A stretch of DNA of 64,000 nt from Aquatica leii (GCA_035610365.1 CM069432.1:168514035-168578034); one strand, 5' to 3'; counted from the stretch's first letter, positions 24,871-37,117 are shown. Numbers and translations are program-made. The notes: generated by a model not told the origin, from the sequence alone.

Positions 24871-24971
24871 TATAAAATGGTAATTATTTAAAAACAAAAA
24901 AAAACATAAATAATACACAAACTGTTTAAAAACCACGTGAGTGTAGTTTAAAAAATGCTAGTAAATAGGTA

Positions 24972-27166
24972 AAGTTCTTGCCATAAGTGAAGATCCCTAC
25001 ATCATTACCTACTGATGTAAGAAATAACATACCGACTATTATATAAGCAAGACATTAACTATGTGTAAAACAAAGAGGGAACATTGATTGCATGCGTTAT
25101 GAATAAAGTTATTCAATTGACTTCCATCAAGTTGACGTTTTGTCAAACACGGTTTGCTGTCATTTTCCCTTCGTTTTGTATCTTTGATTATTATTATTAT
25201 TATTTTGCATTATTTTATTTCAAACTTTGTTTTAGAACAAAAACATGTCAGGTTTTATACAAGGTAAAACATTACGCTCTCAGTTTCAACAAATGGTGGT
25301 TAATTTACTTGCATACTTTCAACAAGAAAAGGATAATAAGGGTCCTTTGATCCCATTAACGTCTGTTCAAGAGGTAAGCTAAAGAAAGAAATGATTAACT
25401 TGCATTACAATATATTATTTACAGAGAGTTGCAACTGCAGTGGGCATAAGCTTAGCTTCTGCTAAGCGGATAAAGTCTCAACACAAATTGAATCCAGTGT
25501 TATCAAGTCCTGGAAAGAAAAAGTCACGAAGGAAGTCAAAAACTGTAGACTTGACAGAATCTTCAAAAATGACTATAAGAAACACGTTGTATACGATGTA
25601 CACAAACAGTAAGTTCCGATGGAAGCATCCTTCATAATCTTTCTAAGAACAAAATTTTTCTAGAACAACATGTGACTGAATTTCCTAAACAGCGAACTCA
25701 AACATAAATGTTTTGTTAAGTGATCGCACTTTAAATAGAACTTTGCATGAAATTAGCTTTAAATTCCGTATATCATTAATAGAGACATCACGTATAGTCT
25801 TTATGAGTATTAAATTTCTAAAACGTTACATAGAAAATCTAAACTCATAATTTTCCCTTAAAGTAGTTTTTATGGATGATACTTGGATATTTGCTAAAGG
25901 AAGTATGGGGAGATCGTGGCAAGATGATAATTTAAAAAGTGTACGTAAACCTGATAGCTACGATGGAAAACGATTTATTTATTTATACGCACATGCCGGT
26001 ATAAAATCTGGATTTGTCAAGAATGCTTCGTTATTGTTTTCATCTAAATCTCAGCATGAAGATTATCATAAAGATATAAATGGTAAAACGTTTAAAAAAT
26101 GGATTGTGGAAAGTTTACTTAGTAATTTAAAAGAATCATCAATTATAGTGTAATGCATCATATCATTCCATGTTACTAGAAAAAATGCCTTCGTCAAGTT
26201 AGAACAAATCTGATTTAATTTCTTGACTAAACAAAAATAATATCTCGTATGATGCTAACATGTTCAAAAGTGAATTACTTGACATATCCAAACAGCACAA
26301 GAAAAAAAAGAAATATGAAGTGGACGAACTGTTACAACAACACGGACATGAAGTACTACAACTACCACCTTATCATTGCGAGTTTAATCCAATCGAATTA
26401 ATATGGGCCTATGCAAAGTCATATTACAATAAACACATTGATAGGGATGGGTATGGAGATGAAAAAGTAATTTCATTGTGAAACGAAGCACTACAACAAT
26501 GTACTTCGAAGTATAAGAAAAGTGTGTGATTCATACAGAAAAACTAATACAAGAGTGGTATAACCGAGAAAAGTTTTTAGACATTACAGTAGAACCTTTA
26601 ATAATTAATGTTGGTTTAAACGATTCAATTCATCGAATTCCTCAGATAGTGATGATTCAAATAAATGAGGTTTATAGTGTTTTTGAAACTGAATATTTTT
26701 ATAAAACTAATTGTTACTCAAGCTGTTGCTCATTTCGTTGTTTTATGTATAAAAATTACTTTTAATCTGTGTTATAACTACATGACTTCACTGTGCTTAA
26801 ACGTTTTTTCATTTTAAATGATTTCAATAACTGGATTTGATTTTACAAAAAATGTAATAACTACATATGTTTAAATCTAAATTTCACTTTAATAAATATA
26901 ATTAATCGAACATAAACAAATTGCAGTCGTTTTTAATAATATTTATTCTAATATCAGTAATCTGGAATTAAACAAAAATTAATTTTGAAGGTTAAACGTG
27001 TTGTGACAGCAAAATTAAAATTCCAATAAGTATTAACTAAGCACGATAGCCAACACTGAATTTTTAATTGTAACTAATAAACTAACACTTAATTTGACTA
27101 GTGCGTTAATCTTGATTCATATGAATACGATGATGACGTAGGGCTCTTCTCTTATGGCAAGAACTT
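24972..27166 (+). mobile_element. IS630/Tc1/mariner-group transposon with TA duplication
   Basis: The terminal inverted repeats are about 38 bp: AAGTTCTTGCCATAAGTGAA at the left end and the complement of AAGTTCTTGCCATAAGAGAA at the right end, followed by CCCTACRTCAT in both. TA dinucleotides flank both sides (24970-24971 and 27167-27168). The 2195-bp interior carries a broken transposase gene with a short intron. The deleted element at 29186-29764 is a relative. Confidence 0.85.
25245..26640 (+). pseudogene. Transposase (DDE_3 type) with a 51-bp intron, broken
   Basis: Exon 1 runs from ATG 25245 to 25373 (MSGFIQGKTL...LTSVQE). A 51-bp intron 25374-25424 (GTAAGC...TTTACAG) keeps the frame into exon 2, which starts RVATAVGISLASAKRIK, a helix-turn-helix-like region. 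The frame stops after KFRWKHPS at about 25636. The catalytic core resumes at 25872: DDTWIFAKG (first Asp), RKPDSYDGKRFIYLYAHAG, then a region at about 26150 where the expected second Asp (DNAxYH) is lost to a stop and substitutions, then LPPYHCEFNPIELIWAYAK (catalytic Glu, near 26400) and a C-terminal helical tail to about 26640. Otherwise near full family length. Similar transposases are common in insect genomes. Confidence 0.85.
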
Positions 27167-27169
27167 TAC

Positions 27170-29180
27170 TAGTATAACTTCTACTTAAATATATATGCAA
27201 TCGTGTTGCAAAATTTTTACATGTATTAATTGTTTTTATTGTGACTATAGTTTTTTTTAAAAAACGATTTAACTAAAATTTGAAGCAAGTTATTTTTAAT
27301 TTAATAATTTTTTTATACAATTTGTTAATTTTTACGTATTCCAACATTTAATAATATTTTTTGTAAATTTTATGTTATTTGTTCTTAATTGTTAAATAAT
27401 TTAGTTTAAAATATTTAATATATTGAAAAAAGGTTCTTAATAAACGTTTTAACTATTTTCAGCGTTTTGTTGTTTGTTTTTTAAAATTTCGTTTATGAAG
27501 GTGTTAAAAATGTACAAATTCATTAGTTACACATTTAATACTAATTTTCATTTTTTATAATTTTTTGAACATAAATAGATAAAGTAACCCATATCTTAAA
27601 CACTAACCGACATTTTACAGTATACCTATGTAAGACATATTAGTATCCCTAAATTAGGTCATGTAAACATCACCGACAATAAAGGCTTTGATTATATCTA
27701 AATAATAACGGTACAGTATCAATCACGTTAGCAATTACGAAACCTAAATTAATTTGTATTTCCATTTAGTATTAGCCAATACAACTACATTAAAAGTTTT
27801 ACCAAAAATTAAAAGAACGGACACGCACAAAAACTTTAAAAAAGTAAATATATGTTTGAAAGTAATAGAATTTTAAACATTGTTAAGAATACAATTTGTA
27901 ACTTGGATTTTGTTCGTATTTGTTCAGCAGCACAACGGTTTAGTTTGATTCTTTGAAAAATAATTTGTTCGATACATGTAACGACATAAGAAAAGCGCGC
28001 TGATATTACAGATTTCAAATCACACAGCCAATGAAGCAGACAAAAGTGAAACGAGTCGTATGCGAAGGCGGGACTTTATTTCAAATCCTGTGCCTCCAGG
28101 GGTGCCGCATATCCTGTTGCCACTGGGTAACACAGATTTTTTTGTCGATAGATTTACGAGATAAAGTTAGAATTGGTTGTATTTTTATTCTATGCTTGGC
28201 TTACATAACAAAATAAAAGACAAAATTTATACAATAAACTTTCAACACATTTATTTTAATTATTATAAAATGATTTTATACAAAATTTTGTTTACAAATG
28301 TTAACTGAGTTAAACAAAACTATTTTTAATTGTTCTTTAAAAATGTAAAACTATTTAATAATTTATATTTAAAAAAAATATTTACATTTGGTATTTATGT
28401 AAAGCAATACACCAGTGCAATTAAATTGTACTTATTTTATTATACTCGTTAAGTAAATAAAACTTTTACAAGATATTGAATACGTTTTTATTGTAATCCA
28501 AAATTAACTTTTTTAGTGCTTTTTTAATTACTAGTAATTAATTTCAATATTTTTGTTTTTGTTTGTAGTTGTTGCTTTAGTAATTTTTAAATAAAATACA
28601 AGTTTACAAAATCAAGCAAACAAAATTTGCTTAATTTTAAATAATTAGAATATTAAATCAGGATATTCTAAAATTGTTTTATATATAAACAATTTTAATG
28701 TAAATTACGAACATTACTTTAAATATTATTATGTTAGGCATAAAACGAATATAATGGTGCATTATTGCTGCAGTTTTCAATTAAAGAAATACACAAACAT
28801 TTGTTAACATTTATCTGCGTTACATTAATTTGTCTCTTGCATTTAATATGCCATGTGCAGTAAAACATCCGGTGTGTATTTAAACGTAAATTCTCAATGC
28901 ATCGTGAAGTAAACTGTAACCTAAGGTACGTCTACTGTACATGTAATAACAAAACGTAGTAAATTGCATTCTGTGAGTTACTAATTATTGTTATGCTCTT
29001 TTGTTGTAGTAATGTTGCTATTATAGATTATAATTAAAAAAAATATATAATAAAAATGCAAAAATAAAATTAAAATCAAGATAAACCTTGTTGTATATAC
29101 ATTGTTGCTAAAAGTATAAGTCTATTTATCAAATGAAATAGTCATAAATCAACATTATTTATGTTCGGTAAGCAAATGCT
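27170..29180. other. AT-rich stretch without a gene
   Basis: No supported gene. A slightly GC-richer block at about 28030-28150 gives only a short frame without motifs. Confidence 0.5.
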
Positions 29181-29185
29181 TGCTA

Positions 29186-29764
29186 AAGTCCTCGCAATTT
29201 AACTTTCGATGCACGTCATTAATGACGTAAAATTCATACCACCATATTTATAGCAAAAATTAAATAAATACCGAATTGTCTTATGGAATTTTTTTTATCA
29301 CGTTGTTGGTGTGCTTACTACAGTTGCAGCGTTGTTGACATCTGTCAAATTAAATTTGTGTTTTTTATGTCAAAGTGCTCATTGTTTTTTATAATTATTT
29401 TTGATACAAAACTGTACTATTTTGAGCTTGAACGAGATAATGGTGGTCCATTGATATCAGTAAATGCTGTGCGAGAAGTACCCTTCCTTTTACTTAATAT
29501 TTAAATTGTGGTAATACATACATTTATTCTATAGTTATTTCTGTATGTACAACGGTTGCTAACAACGAGGTTCTTAGATCTCTTCAAAACGTAAGCGTAG
29601 TACAACTGTTACGAATGTAGAAACATTTAATGAAAACGTAATACGCAATGTAATATTAAGAATGTACGAAAACAGTAAGTTTACATGATAATACCGACAA
29701 CATGGTTGAATAACTACGTCACTGACGTTAATGACGTGCATCGAAAGTAAAATTGCGAGGACTA
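29186..29764 (+). mobile_element. Internally deleted non-autonomous IS630/mariner element
   Basis: 579 bp bounded by inverted repeats of about 38 bp (AGTCCTCGCAATTTAACTTT and the complement of AGTCCTCGCAATTTTACTTT) with flanking TA. Inside, two translated segments match the transposase of the 24972 element: LERDNGGPLISVNAVREV (like QQEKDNKGPLIPLTSVQE, the end of exon 1) and KRKRSTTVTNVETFNENVI..MYENSKF (like KKKSRRKSKTVDLTESSKM..MYTNSKF, exon 2). The rest of the transposase is gone and the element jumps directly to its right end. It is thus a deletion derivative of a related but distinct autonomous element. Its terminal repeats differ from those of the 24972 copy. Confidence 0.8.
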
Positions 29765-30126
29765 TATAAGCATAAGATATAAATTTGTCGCGCGTAATAA
29801 GCAACATATAATCAAACCAAATTTTTTTAACAGAACTTAATTTACATTATTTATATTTATTTGGTGTGTGCAGTTTTCTATAATTAATAGTTAAATCTTT
29901 AGAGTATGCTAATTATTTGCAATTTATATTGTATATTGATTGTGCACTACAAAATGCTATCAATAGTTTAAACAATTTAAAAAAGCACGTTTATCAATAA
30001 TAATCAGCAAATTTATCAAAAAAATTATAATATTAATACACTATCAAATTTTTCTTCAAAATTTTGCATTTAAACCTAACCTTTAGGTTCCAAACAATAA
30101 TTAAAACAAAAACGCATTAAAACATA

Positions 30127-31972
30127 GAGTGCATTTTTTTTAAAGATGTCTATAAGAATTTACATGCTAATATTTAGACCTCATGTTAACTTATGTATTT
30201 CTGTGGGTTTGATGCAACTTTTTATTTAAACAAATAAAATAGACATTTTTCTACGGAATGCACATTTTGCACATCTGTTCTTATTTAATTCAAAGTTCAA
30301 ATAATTATGCGAAGAATGAGTGCATAAATATCAGTTTACTTTTGAAATTTAGAAAACATTGTAAACGTAAATCTTTAATGAAATAAATGACAGATGTCAG
30401 TTTGACATGTGCGGCAGAACATTTTACATGGTAAAAATTATACCACGTGTTAACTTATGTTTTGCTGTAGATTTTAACCAACTTTTTATTGATGAACATA
30501 AAAAATACATTCTACTACAAAATATGGTACATAACTAAAACAATTTGCTTAGTTTAAAAGTGTTACTATTAAAATGCCATACTAAAATAACAAATACATT
30601 CGACATTTAAACACTGCCATATTAAGTTTTTTGTTATAAAAAATGAATGTATTTACTCTACAAGAAAGAAACGAATTTGTAATGGCATACATTCAAGGTG
30701 TGTCTTGTGGACAACTTTGCAGTCGCACATTCTGATCGCCCTATTCCTTTCAAAACAGCTATCCTTAAACTCTACAAATATTTTTGAAATACGGGCTGTG
30801 TCAAATATAATCACAAAAACGAGTGAAAACGGCTAGAGTTAACACCGAAGAACTAAAATGAAATTTATGTTTGGCAGTTAAAGATTAGCGTGACTGTACT
30901 TTAACTACACTTACTGATTGATATTAAACTACGAGAACTACCTGCTTTAAAGCTTTGAAAGAAGAAACCTATAAATCTTTAAAAGTCAAAAATGTTCATA
31001 AACTGCTACCAAGCGACTATTTGCCTAAGATGGAACGGAATTTTGAGAACTATAGTCGAACAAATGTAATCATGAAAATATTTTTAATAAAATTTTATTC
31101 TCCGATGGAAATACTTTTCCTTGACGGAAAAATAAATAAACAAAACAGACGCGTTTGGCACAATAGAATCCATACGAAATACTAGAGAGTTTTTTTATAG
31201 AGGTGCCTTAATCAAAATAGCTATTTTGAACTACAAATGCAAATCGGACCACGTCTAGATGATTTAAAAGTCAATGCACCAATTATTTTCCAGCAAGACG
31301 GGGGTCTCTTCTCACAGTGCGGTTGTAATAGCTAAGTTTTGAAATGAAATTTTTCCTGATAGCTGGATAAGTCAATTTTGACCCTATAAATGGCTGCAAC
31401 CACAGATTGTTAAAGAATTATCTCTTATTTCATGTTTCATTTTAATAGGTTTTAATAAAACTATGCGTTTTTATACGTCAATAAAAATTTTGACAATTAT
31501 CATCCATTATAAAGCATGTTTAAATAAAAAACTTACTTTTAAATACCTATCCATGTTTAAAATAAAACAGCAGGCCAGAGATGCAGTACAATTCACTACC
31601 TATTAGTTTCATAACAAGCATTTGAAAATAAGAGATTTCTAATTTATAAAATTAATAATTTATTACAATAATTATTTTACTTTACGAAAAACAGACATCT
31701 GTCATCTATTTTATTAAAGACTTACGTTTACAATGTTTTGCAAATTACAGAAGTAAACTGATTCTTACGCACTCGTTTTTCGCATAATAATTTGAACTTA
31801 AACTGCTACAATAAATTAAATAAAAACAGATGTAGGGTTTGCAAAATGTGCATCATGTAGAAAAATATCTATTCTATTTTTTTAAATAAATAGTTGTATT
31901 AAACCCACATAAATACATAGGGTCAAAATATTAGCATGTAAATCCTTAAAGACACTTAAAAAAAGTGCACTG
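30127..31972 (+). mobile_element. Mariner-group transposon with terminal inverted repeats of about 300 bp
   Basis: The left end GAGTGCATTTTTTTT and right end (complement CAGTGCACTTTTTTT) are flanked by TA (30125-30126, 31973-31974). The inverted similarity extends about 290-300 bp inward on both sides, to the shared motif GATGACAGATGTC-type near 30390 and 31690. Part of the left repeat (GTTAACTTATGT...ACTTTTTATT) occurs again in direct orientation at about 30449-30530, a subterminal duplication. The middle holds a broken transposase. Confidence 0.8.
30644..31400 (+). pseudogene. Mariner-group transposase pseudogene
   Basis: Starts MNVFTLQERNEFVMAYIQG, a helix-turn-helix start typical of insect mariner-group transposases. 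Later pieces include LKEETYKSLKVKNVHKLL, EILFLDGKINKQNRRVWHN (region of the first catalytic Asp, normally SDE-like, here LDGK) and PIIFQQDGGLFS (QQDG block with the second Asp). Some C-terminal text (PDSWI) follows, but the final catalytic block is missing. Several stops and frame changes split it, including a stop at about 30736 and another near 30786. Non-functional. Confidence 0.7.
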
Positions 31973-32014
31973 TATATTAAATTGCTAAAATTTTAGATCA
32001 AAGAGAACTAATAA

Positions 32015-32434
32015 GAGTAAGGTGTTTAAATCCTTCAATTGTAGGAGATGGCGACAAGAAAACACAACCGCCAACACAGACGATAAAATTTAAACAGTGA
32101 ATTCAAAATTTAAATTTTATCGTCTGTGTTGGCGGACCACCACACTTGTTTTTAGTTTTTTTGTAAGTAATTTGTCTATTTTATATCATTTGACTTGGTT
32201 TTTTTTTGGTTAATGTTGTTTGTTCATGTAAACTAGTTATTTGCTTAAAAAGTTTGTTTGTTACACCTGAGCTGTATTTATGTTTTGTTAATTTTGTCTT
32301 TTTTCTGATTTATTAAACATAGAGGCCTGATGAAGTGAACACACTGGTTCACGAAACGTAGCCTACAAAAAACACTTTAAGTTGTGTTTTCTTGTCGCCA
32401 TCTCCTACAATTGAAGGATTTAAACACCTTACTC
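32015..32434 (+). mobile_element. Small hammerhead-ribozyme fold-back element (PLE-derived or retrozyme-like)
   Basis: Bounded by perfect 54-bp inverted repeats (32015-32068 and 32381-32434, starting GAGTAAGGTGTTTAAATCC). Immediately inside the left end is a second near-perfect inverted repeat of about 27 bp (32068-32094 / 32108-32135, CCGCCAACACAGACGATAAAA). A canonical hammerhead ribozyme sits at 32323-32364. The 420-bp element encodes no protein. The ribozyme type and inverted structure tie it to Penelope-like elements. Perfect ends suggest recent formation. Confidence 0.75.
32323..32364 (+). ncRNA. Hammerhead ribozyme (canonical)
   Basis: CTGATGA 32327-32333, stem II GTGAAC (32335-32340) with GTTCAC (32347-32352) and a 6-nt loop, GAAA 32353-32356, C-GTA 32357-32360, and stem I AGGC (32323-32326) with GCCT (32361-32364). 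Every conserved core position is present and both stems pair perfectly. Stem III is the minimal ACGT type. Cleavage is predicted after 32360. The best candidate for an active ribozyme in the window. Confidence 0.85.
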
Positions 32435-33059
32435 AAATACACTAATTAGGAGGTTAAATAATTTCATCGTAGAACTAATAAGCTTAAAGTCACTTTTACA
32501 ATTAGGAAGTACTGCTATATTATTGGTTGTTGGTTAAGTTAAGCGTAGGATTCATTTCTGATTGTACAAGTAGCTCTATAAATGGAATAATATTTAGTTC
32601 TTTGTGGCAAAACCAGTGAAAAGTAAAATGGTTAGTTTAACTAATAACTCCGCTCTTCATTCATTTGTATAAAGAGTGCGCTACTGTATTTTCTCACTTA
32701 ATGATTTCAAGCCGGTTAGGTTGCTCTAAGGTGTCTTACAACAACATCCTTGATTTACTGCACATGCAAGACTTTTGTTACAAAGAACTGAGCCACCTCT
32801 ACTTAGGTATGACTCATACTTAATTTTGTTGTAATTATGTCAAATGGTATATAGGTACCACAGTAAAATAAATTATACTGTTAAAACACGTGCAATTATT
32901 ATTTTAATAAGCAGTTATTTAAACAAAACTTGAACAAATAAAAAAGATATATTCAAAACAACTGTTGTAAAAACGTAAATTTATGAAGATAAAATAATAC
33001 GGTATCAAAAACTTTACTTATTGTTTTAGAGGTTTTTTTATCCTTTGTTTTGTATTTCT

Positions 33060-33575
33060 GGGTCTTCAGTTAATTATGTTCACCTAGTGGTTGTGTGATT
33101 GTATCAAAGCGTTATCAAAATCCATATTGTAGCCGGTAGTAAAATAATGTTTTGTAACAGCAAATTTAAGTGTTCTTTGTATATGATTATGTTCCAAAAT
33201 GGGTGCGATGATAATAAAACTATGTAAACATAAACAGAGATTTTGGTATACACGTTCTATCAAGTTTTTTACTTGTTCACAAGTTCTATTTATCACGTAA
33301 TCCATCTGTAAACTCTAGGGAACACTAAGCATAACGATTTTTATGTTACATGTTTATTATTAACATTTTAACATGTAACAAATTTTAAATGAGATTTTAA
33401 AGTAAAAATATTTTAAAGTGCTTAAGCACGTGAATGTAGATTATATTTTTTTATTATTATTATTATTTTTTGGTTGGCAAATAGAGAAAAGTCATAAACT
33501 GAAGATTCAATAACAATTTTTTTTGTATAGGATATCAATAAAGAATAACATGAAGATAAACAGAATGGTTTAAAA
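33060..33575 (-). pseudogene. Decayed PLE endonuclease-region fragment
   Basis: The minus-strand translation near 33110-33150 reads HYFTTGYNMDFDNALI, matching HHFTTGHKIDFDNVSLI of the 2-4 kb PLE. At about 33470-33575 the DNA still aligns with the PLE segment around 2880-3000 (GACAAATAGA...ATAAACAGAATGG). The middle is missing or unreadable. An old copy. Confidence 0.5.
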
Positions 33576-33760
33576 ATCAGTTAAATTTACGTATCTGCCT
33601 TTATTTAAGTTAATTATGTAACTCTTTATGGTTCTTAGTGAGATTTTGGTCTATTCTTATAATTTTGGATTTTTTAAGCCTTAATAAAACTCTTTACAAA
33701 AGTAGGCAAAACGTTTTCAAGCACCACCAAGATGGGTTCCAAAAACATGCCCAGTAATTT
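33576..33760 (+). mobile_element. Decayed PLE pLTR with degenerate hammerhead
   Basis: Around 33683-33720, GCCTTAATAAAACTCTTTACAAAAGTAGGCAAAACGTT aligns in order with the hammerhead of the 4.5-kb PLE copy, but both core blocks are altered (TTAATAA for CTGATGA, CAAAAC for GAAAC). It points outward from the minus-strand fragment at 33060-33575, again a head-to-head layout. Confidence 0.45.
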
Positions 33761-33769
33761 ATATCTTCT

Positions 33770-35990
33770 TTTGTGCTTTTGAAACCAGTTTAATTTGTGT
33801 TTTTTTATATTTTGACCTTACATATTATTTTTGCCCAAAGTTTGGTTACTTTTGGTCAACGACTAGATAACTTGTCAATGATTTAACATACTCAAATTAC
33901 TAAAAATAATAAGTTTTTTATTTTATTAAATATTTCACTTTAAAGTTTTTGTTAACACTTAAAACGCAAAGGACTAAGTATTTTTTAAAGCTACGATAGA
34001 ACATCCAACAATAAAAATGTTGTAATTAACTAATAAACATAATATTAACATAATTATATTTAAAAACTAATTACAAAGTAAAAATAAATTATCTAAAATA
34101 TTTATTAAAGATATTTAATAAAGAACTGCATTTGAAAAAAAAAATATACAAACGCAAAATTGTAATTACGTATAAACTGATTAAACCAAAATAAAATCAA
34201 TATTTTTACATAAGATAGAATTAACATAATATTTTGTAACAGCAGAAATAAAAAATTGGTAAATAATTTTTCTTGATTTAATATAACTTACGTTTGATAT
34301 GCTACGTTAAACAATTATTTAATAATATAAAATAAATTGTAAAATCAAAACAAAACTGATTTAAAACGATTCTATAAGTAAATAATTAAATTAAATTTCT
34401 TTTTAAATCTTTGCTTTTAAAAACTACTTTGATAGTTTTTAATAAAAATATCTTACATACTCGTTAATAGATTATGCTTGCTTTTCACTTTATAAAAAGA
34501 ATTTAAAATAAAAATTTTGTTAATGTATTTGATTTATTTAATTTATTACTACTACCAAAAATTAACAAATTCTGTAATATAATAACAAAGTAAGTTAAAA
34601 TATTTTTTTACTATGTAATAAATCTACTTACACAAATTAAATATTAAATAAATTAGCTTTAATTTTTTATCATGCTTTATGTTTAATTAAAGGTAATTAT
34701 TTTTCTTAATTTAATAAAAATTCCTAATTAAAATTATGTAAAACAAATACCCTTATGAAGTAAAATTATTCATTATTGAACATTTTAACCAACCGTTATT
34801 GAATATAATTGGGGATTTAAAAGCTATAATAATAACTAAAATTTTATATTTTAAAAACGTCTAAATTTTTCTGGATTATAAATGTATTTAAAGTTTATAA
34901 ACTTGCAGCATTGAAAAACATATTTTCAGATACAAAATATAACAAAAAATCGATTATAACTTAAATTTCCAGTTTGCAAAAAGAATGTTTATACGTTACT
35001 AATAATTTATATTTACTTTTAATTTAAAAAAAAAGTATTTTAACACTTCATATTAGTACATATATCTATAAGACGTAAGTTTATGACTAACAGATAGCCC
35101 ATGTTATAGCTAAAAATATAAACCATATTTTATGCTTGTATATAATTTAACTCTAATCTGTTATGTGCTATAATCATAAATTACTGTAGATCATTTTACA
35201 ATACGTTTAGAACGCTTAAAGTATAAAATTTCCATTTGTTCGTAAAATGGAATATAAAACGTTTAACCACCAACCAACCTCTTGATATTCTAAAATATAT
35301 CTAGGGAATAGTCTGTTTCTATCGGGTTTGCGGTTCACTCCTTAACTTAATATAGCCCTTGGGATTTTGGTAACACCTCAAAATTTTGTAATAGTCTAGT
35401 CATTTATTATATTTGTAAAAGATTTATTCAAACACATTATTTAATTGTAAATAACACATTTTTTTGTCGTTTTGCGTATAAGCAAAAATTGGTATTGAAC
35501 AAACATAAAAGACAACAAACCTTATATTAGAATTTAAACGTCGAGAAAAAACGAAAATATAAAATATTCTAAAAAATTTAAGACTTTTTGTGTCAATATA
35601 AATGATAATTTAGTATATTATGGAATTTTACAGTTTCTACGTGCGTATATAAATTTGTGTCTACATTATGTTTCCAAAATTTTTATTTTATATATTTTCT
35701 TATTTCTTTTGTAGTGTACAAATTAAGTTTTGACATGTTTGTATATCACAAATATAAGTAAATAATTTTGAAAACAAAACGTTAATATTATGTAAACGTT
35801 AAATCAAAATAAATACACAATGTGATAAAAACTGGTAAATAATGTACCTAAATTATTATTAATACATCATACGTTTTATATAATAGTTAGTAAAACATTA
35901 ATCAATATTAGTTTATACAAATGTTGTTTTAGTTATAAACTACAATCAAATACTGAACTAAAATTTTGTTTTCGAAAATATTTTTTTCTA
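33770..35990. other. Very AT-rich stretch without a gene
   Basis: Nothing recognised apart from homopolymers and A/T-rich low complexity. Confidence 0.55.
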
Positions 35991-36207
35991 CTCCAGTTTC
36001 TAAAGTACAATTTCACACATTGATAAAAATGCGTGAAGTTTGATTTCTAATACCGGTGTGTAAAGTACAATGCTTCTTTTGAGATTTATTTCACACACTG
36101 CCGTTAAATAAGCTAATACACTTTTTGGCACCGACAAAAATGTTATAGATTTGACGTTTCACAAGAGACGCCAAACTTAAACTCGTTTTAAGCATAATTT
36201 GTAATAA

Positions 36208-37117
36208 TTGACATGTTCTGTGGCAATAATTATAAAATCAGATACAAAAAGGCTGTCTACTCTACCAAATATAATCGCTGTAGTAAGTACTTCTTTTCTA
36301 CCACAAAAATTACTAGATATTTATAAAAATACGTATCACAAGTTTATAAAATGGCGCACCGAACAGAATATACATTCGTTTTCGAAAAATATAACCTTAG
36401 CATACTTAGCAGAATTGTCAAAGAACTTTAAATCATCGACACTCTGGAGTAACTATTTCATGTTAAAGAATACCATTAGTATCAAGCATAATATAAACAT
36501 TACTAAATATTCAAAAGTTCATGCGTTTTTAAAGAGAAATAACGAAGGGCGTGTTTTAGAAAAGCAACATATTCTCAAGTTCATAAAGGAAGCGCCTGAT
36601 GATATGTTTTTATTACACAAAGTAAGTCAGCATTGGCAAATAATACAACATTTTTATTTCTTTAACTGTAAGTTATTTTGATCTTTGGACTAGCTGGTGC
36701 TTTTAGAAGAAATGAAATATATAAACTAACAACAGATGATATTCAAGATTTGAAAACAATCCTTCTCGTGGTTGTACCTGACACAAAAACAAAAATTATA
36801 AGAAAATTTGCAATCACTAAACATTAATTTTACAGAAAATATGTGCCTTCCTTCCTCAAAATTATACAAGAAAAAAACTTTTTATTAATTATCAAAAAGT
36901 ACCTGTCAAGTTATCGGCATAAAGAAAACTGGAAGAATCCTTCCCGATGTTTATACATTTAAAACGACTCATGCAAAACAATACACAGGTCACTGCTTTA
37001 GACGCTTTTTTGTCTCTTTATTGGTTAAAACTGAGACAGATTTCATAACACTAAAACAACAGGGGGGATGTAAAAGTTCATCTATAGCTGAGGTATATAA
37101 AAAACTCAGTAAATAAA
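36208..37117 (+). pseudogene. Crypton-like tyrosine recombinase, broken
   Basis: The first part (about 36290-36640) is the helical core-binding domain: LPQKLLDIYKNTYHKFIKW, AYLAELSKNFKSSTLWSNYF, APDDMFLLHKV. The catalytic domain continues in other frames: GLAGAFRRNEIYKLT (first catalytic Arg, near 36695), VVPDTKTKI, then YTGHCFRRFFVSLLV (HxxR box, near 36985) and QGGCKSSSIAEVYKKLSK (region of the second His/Trp and the nucleophile Tyr). Such proteins cut and join DNA through a phosphotyrosine intermediate, and are known from Crypton-type DNA elements and domesticated relatives in arthropods. It is split over about four frame pieces, so dead. Similar N-terminal fragments lie at 56356-56583 and 63842-64000. 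Confidence 0.75.

Noticed and set aside
28031-28216. Short frame in a slightly GC-richer patch
   Set aside because: No domain or splice context. Cysteine content alone is not evidence.
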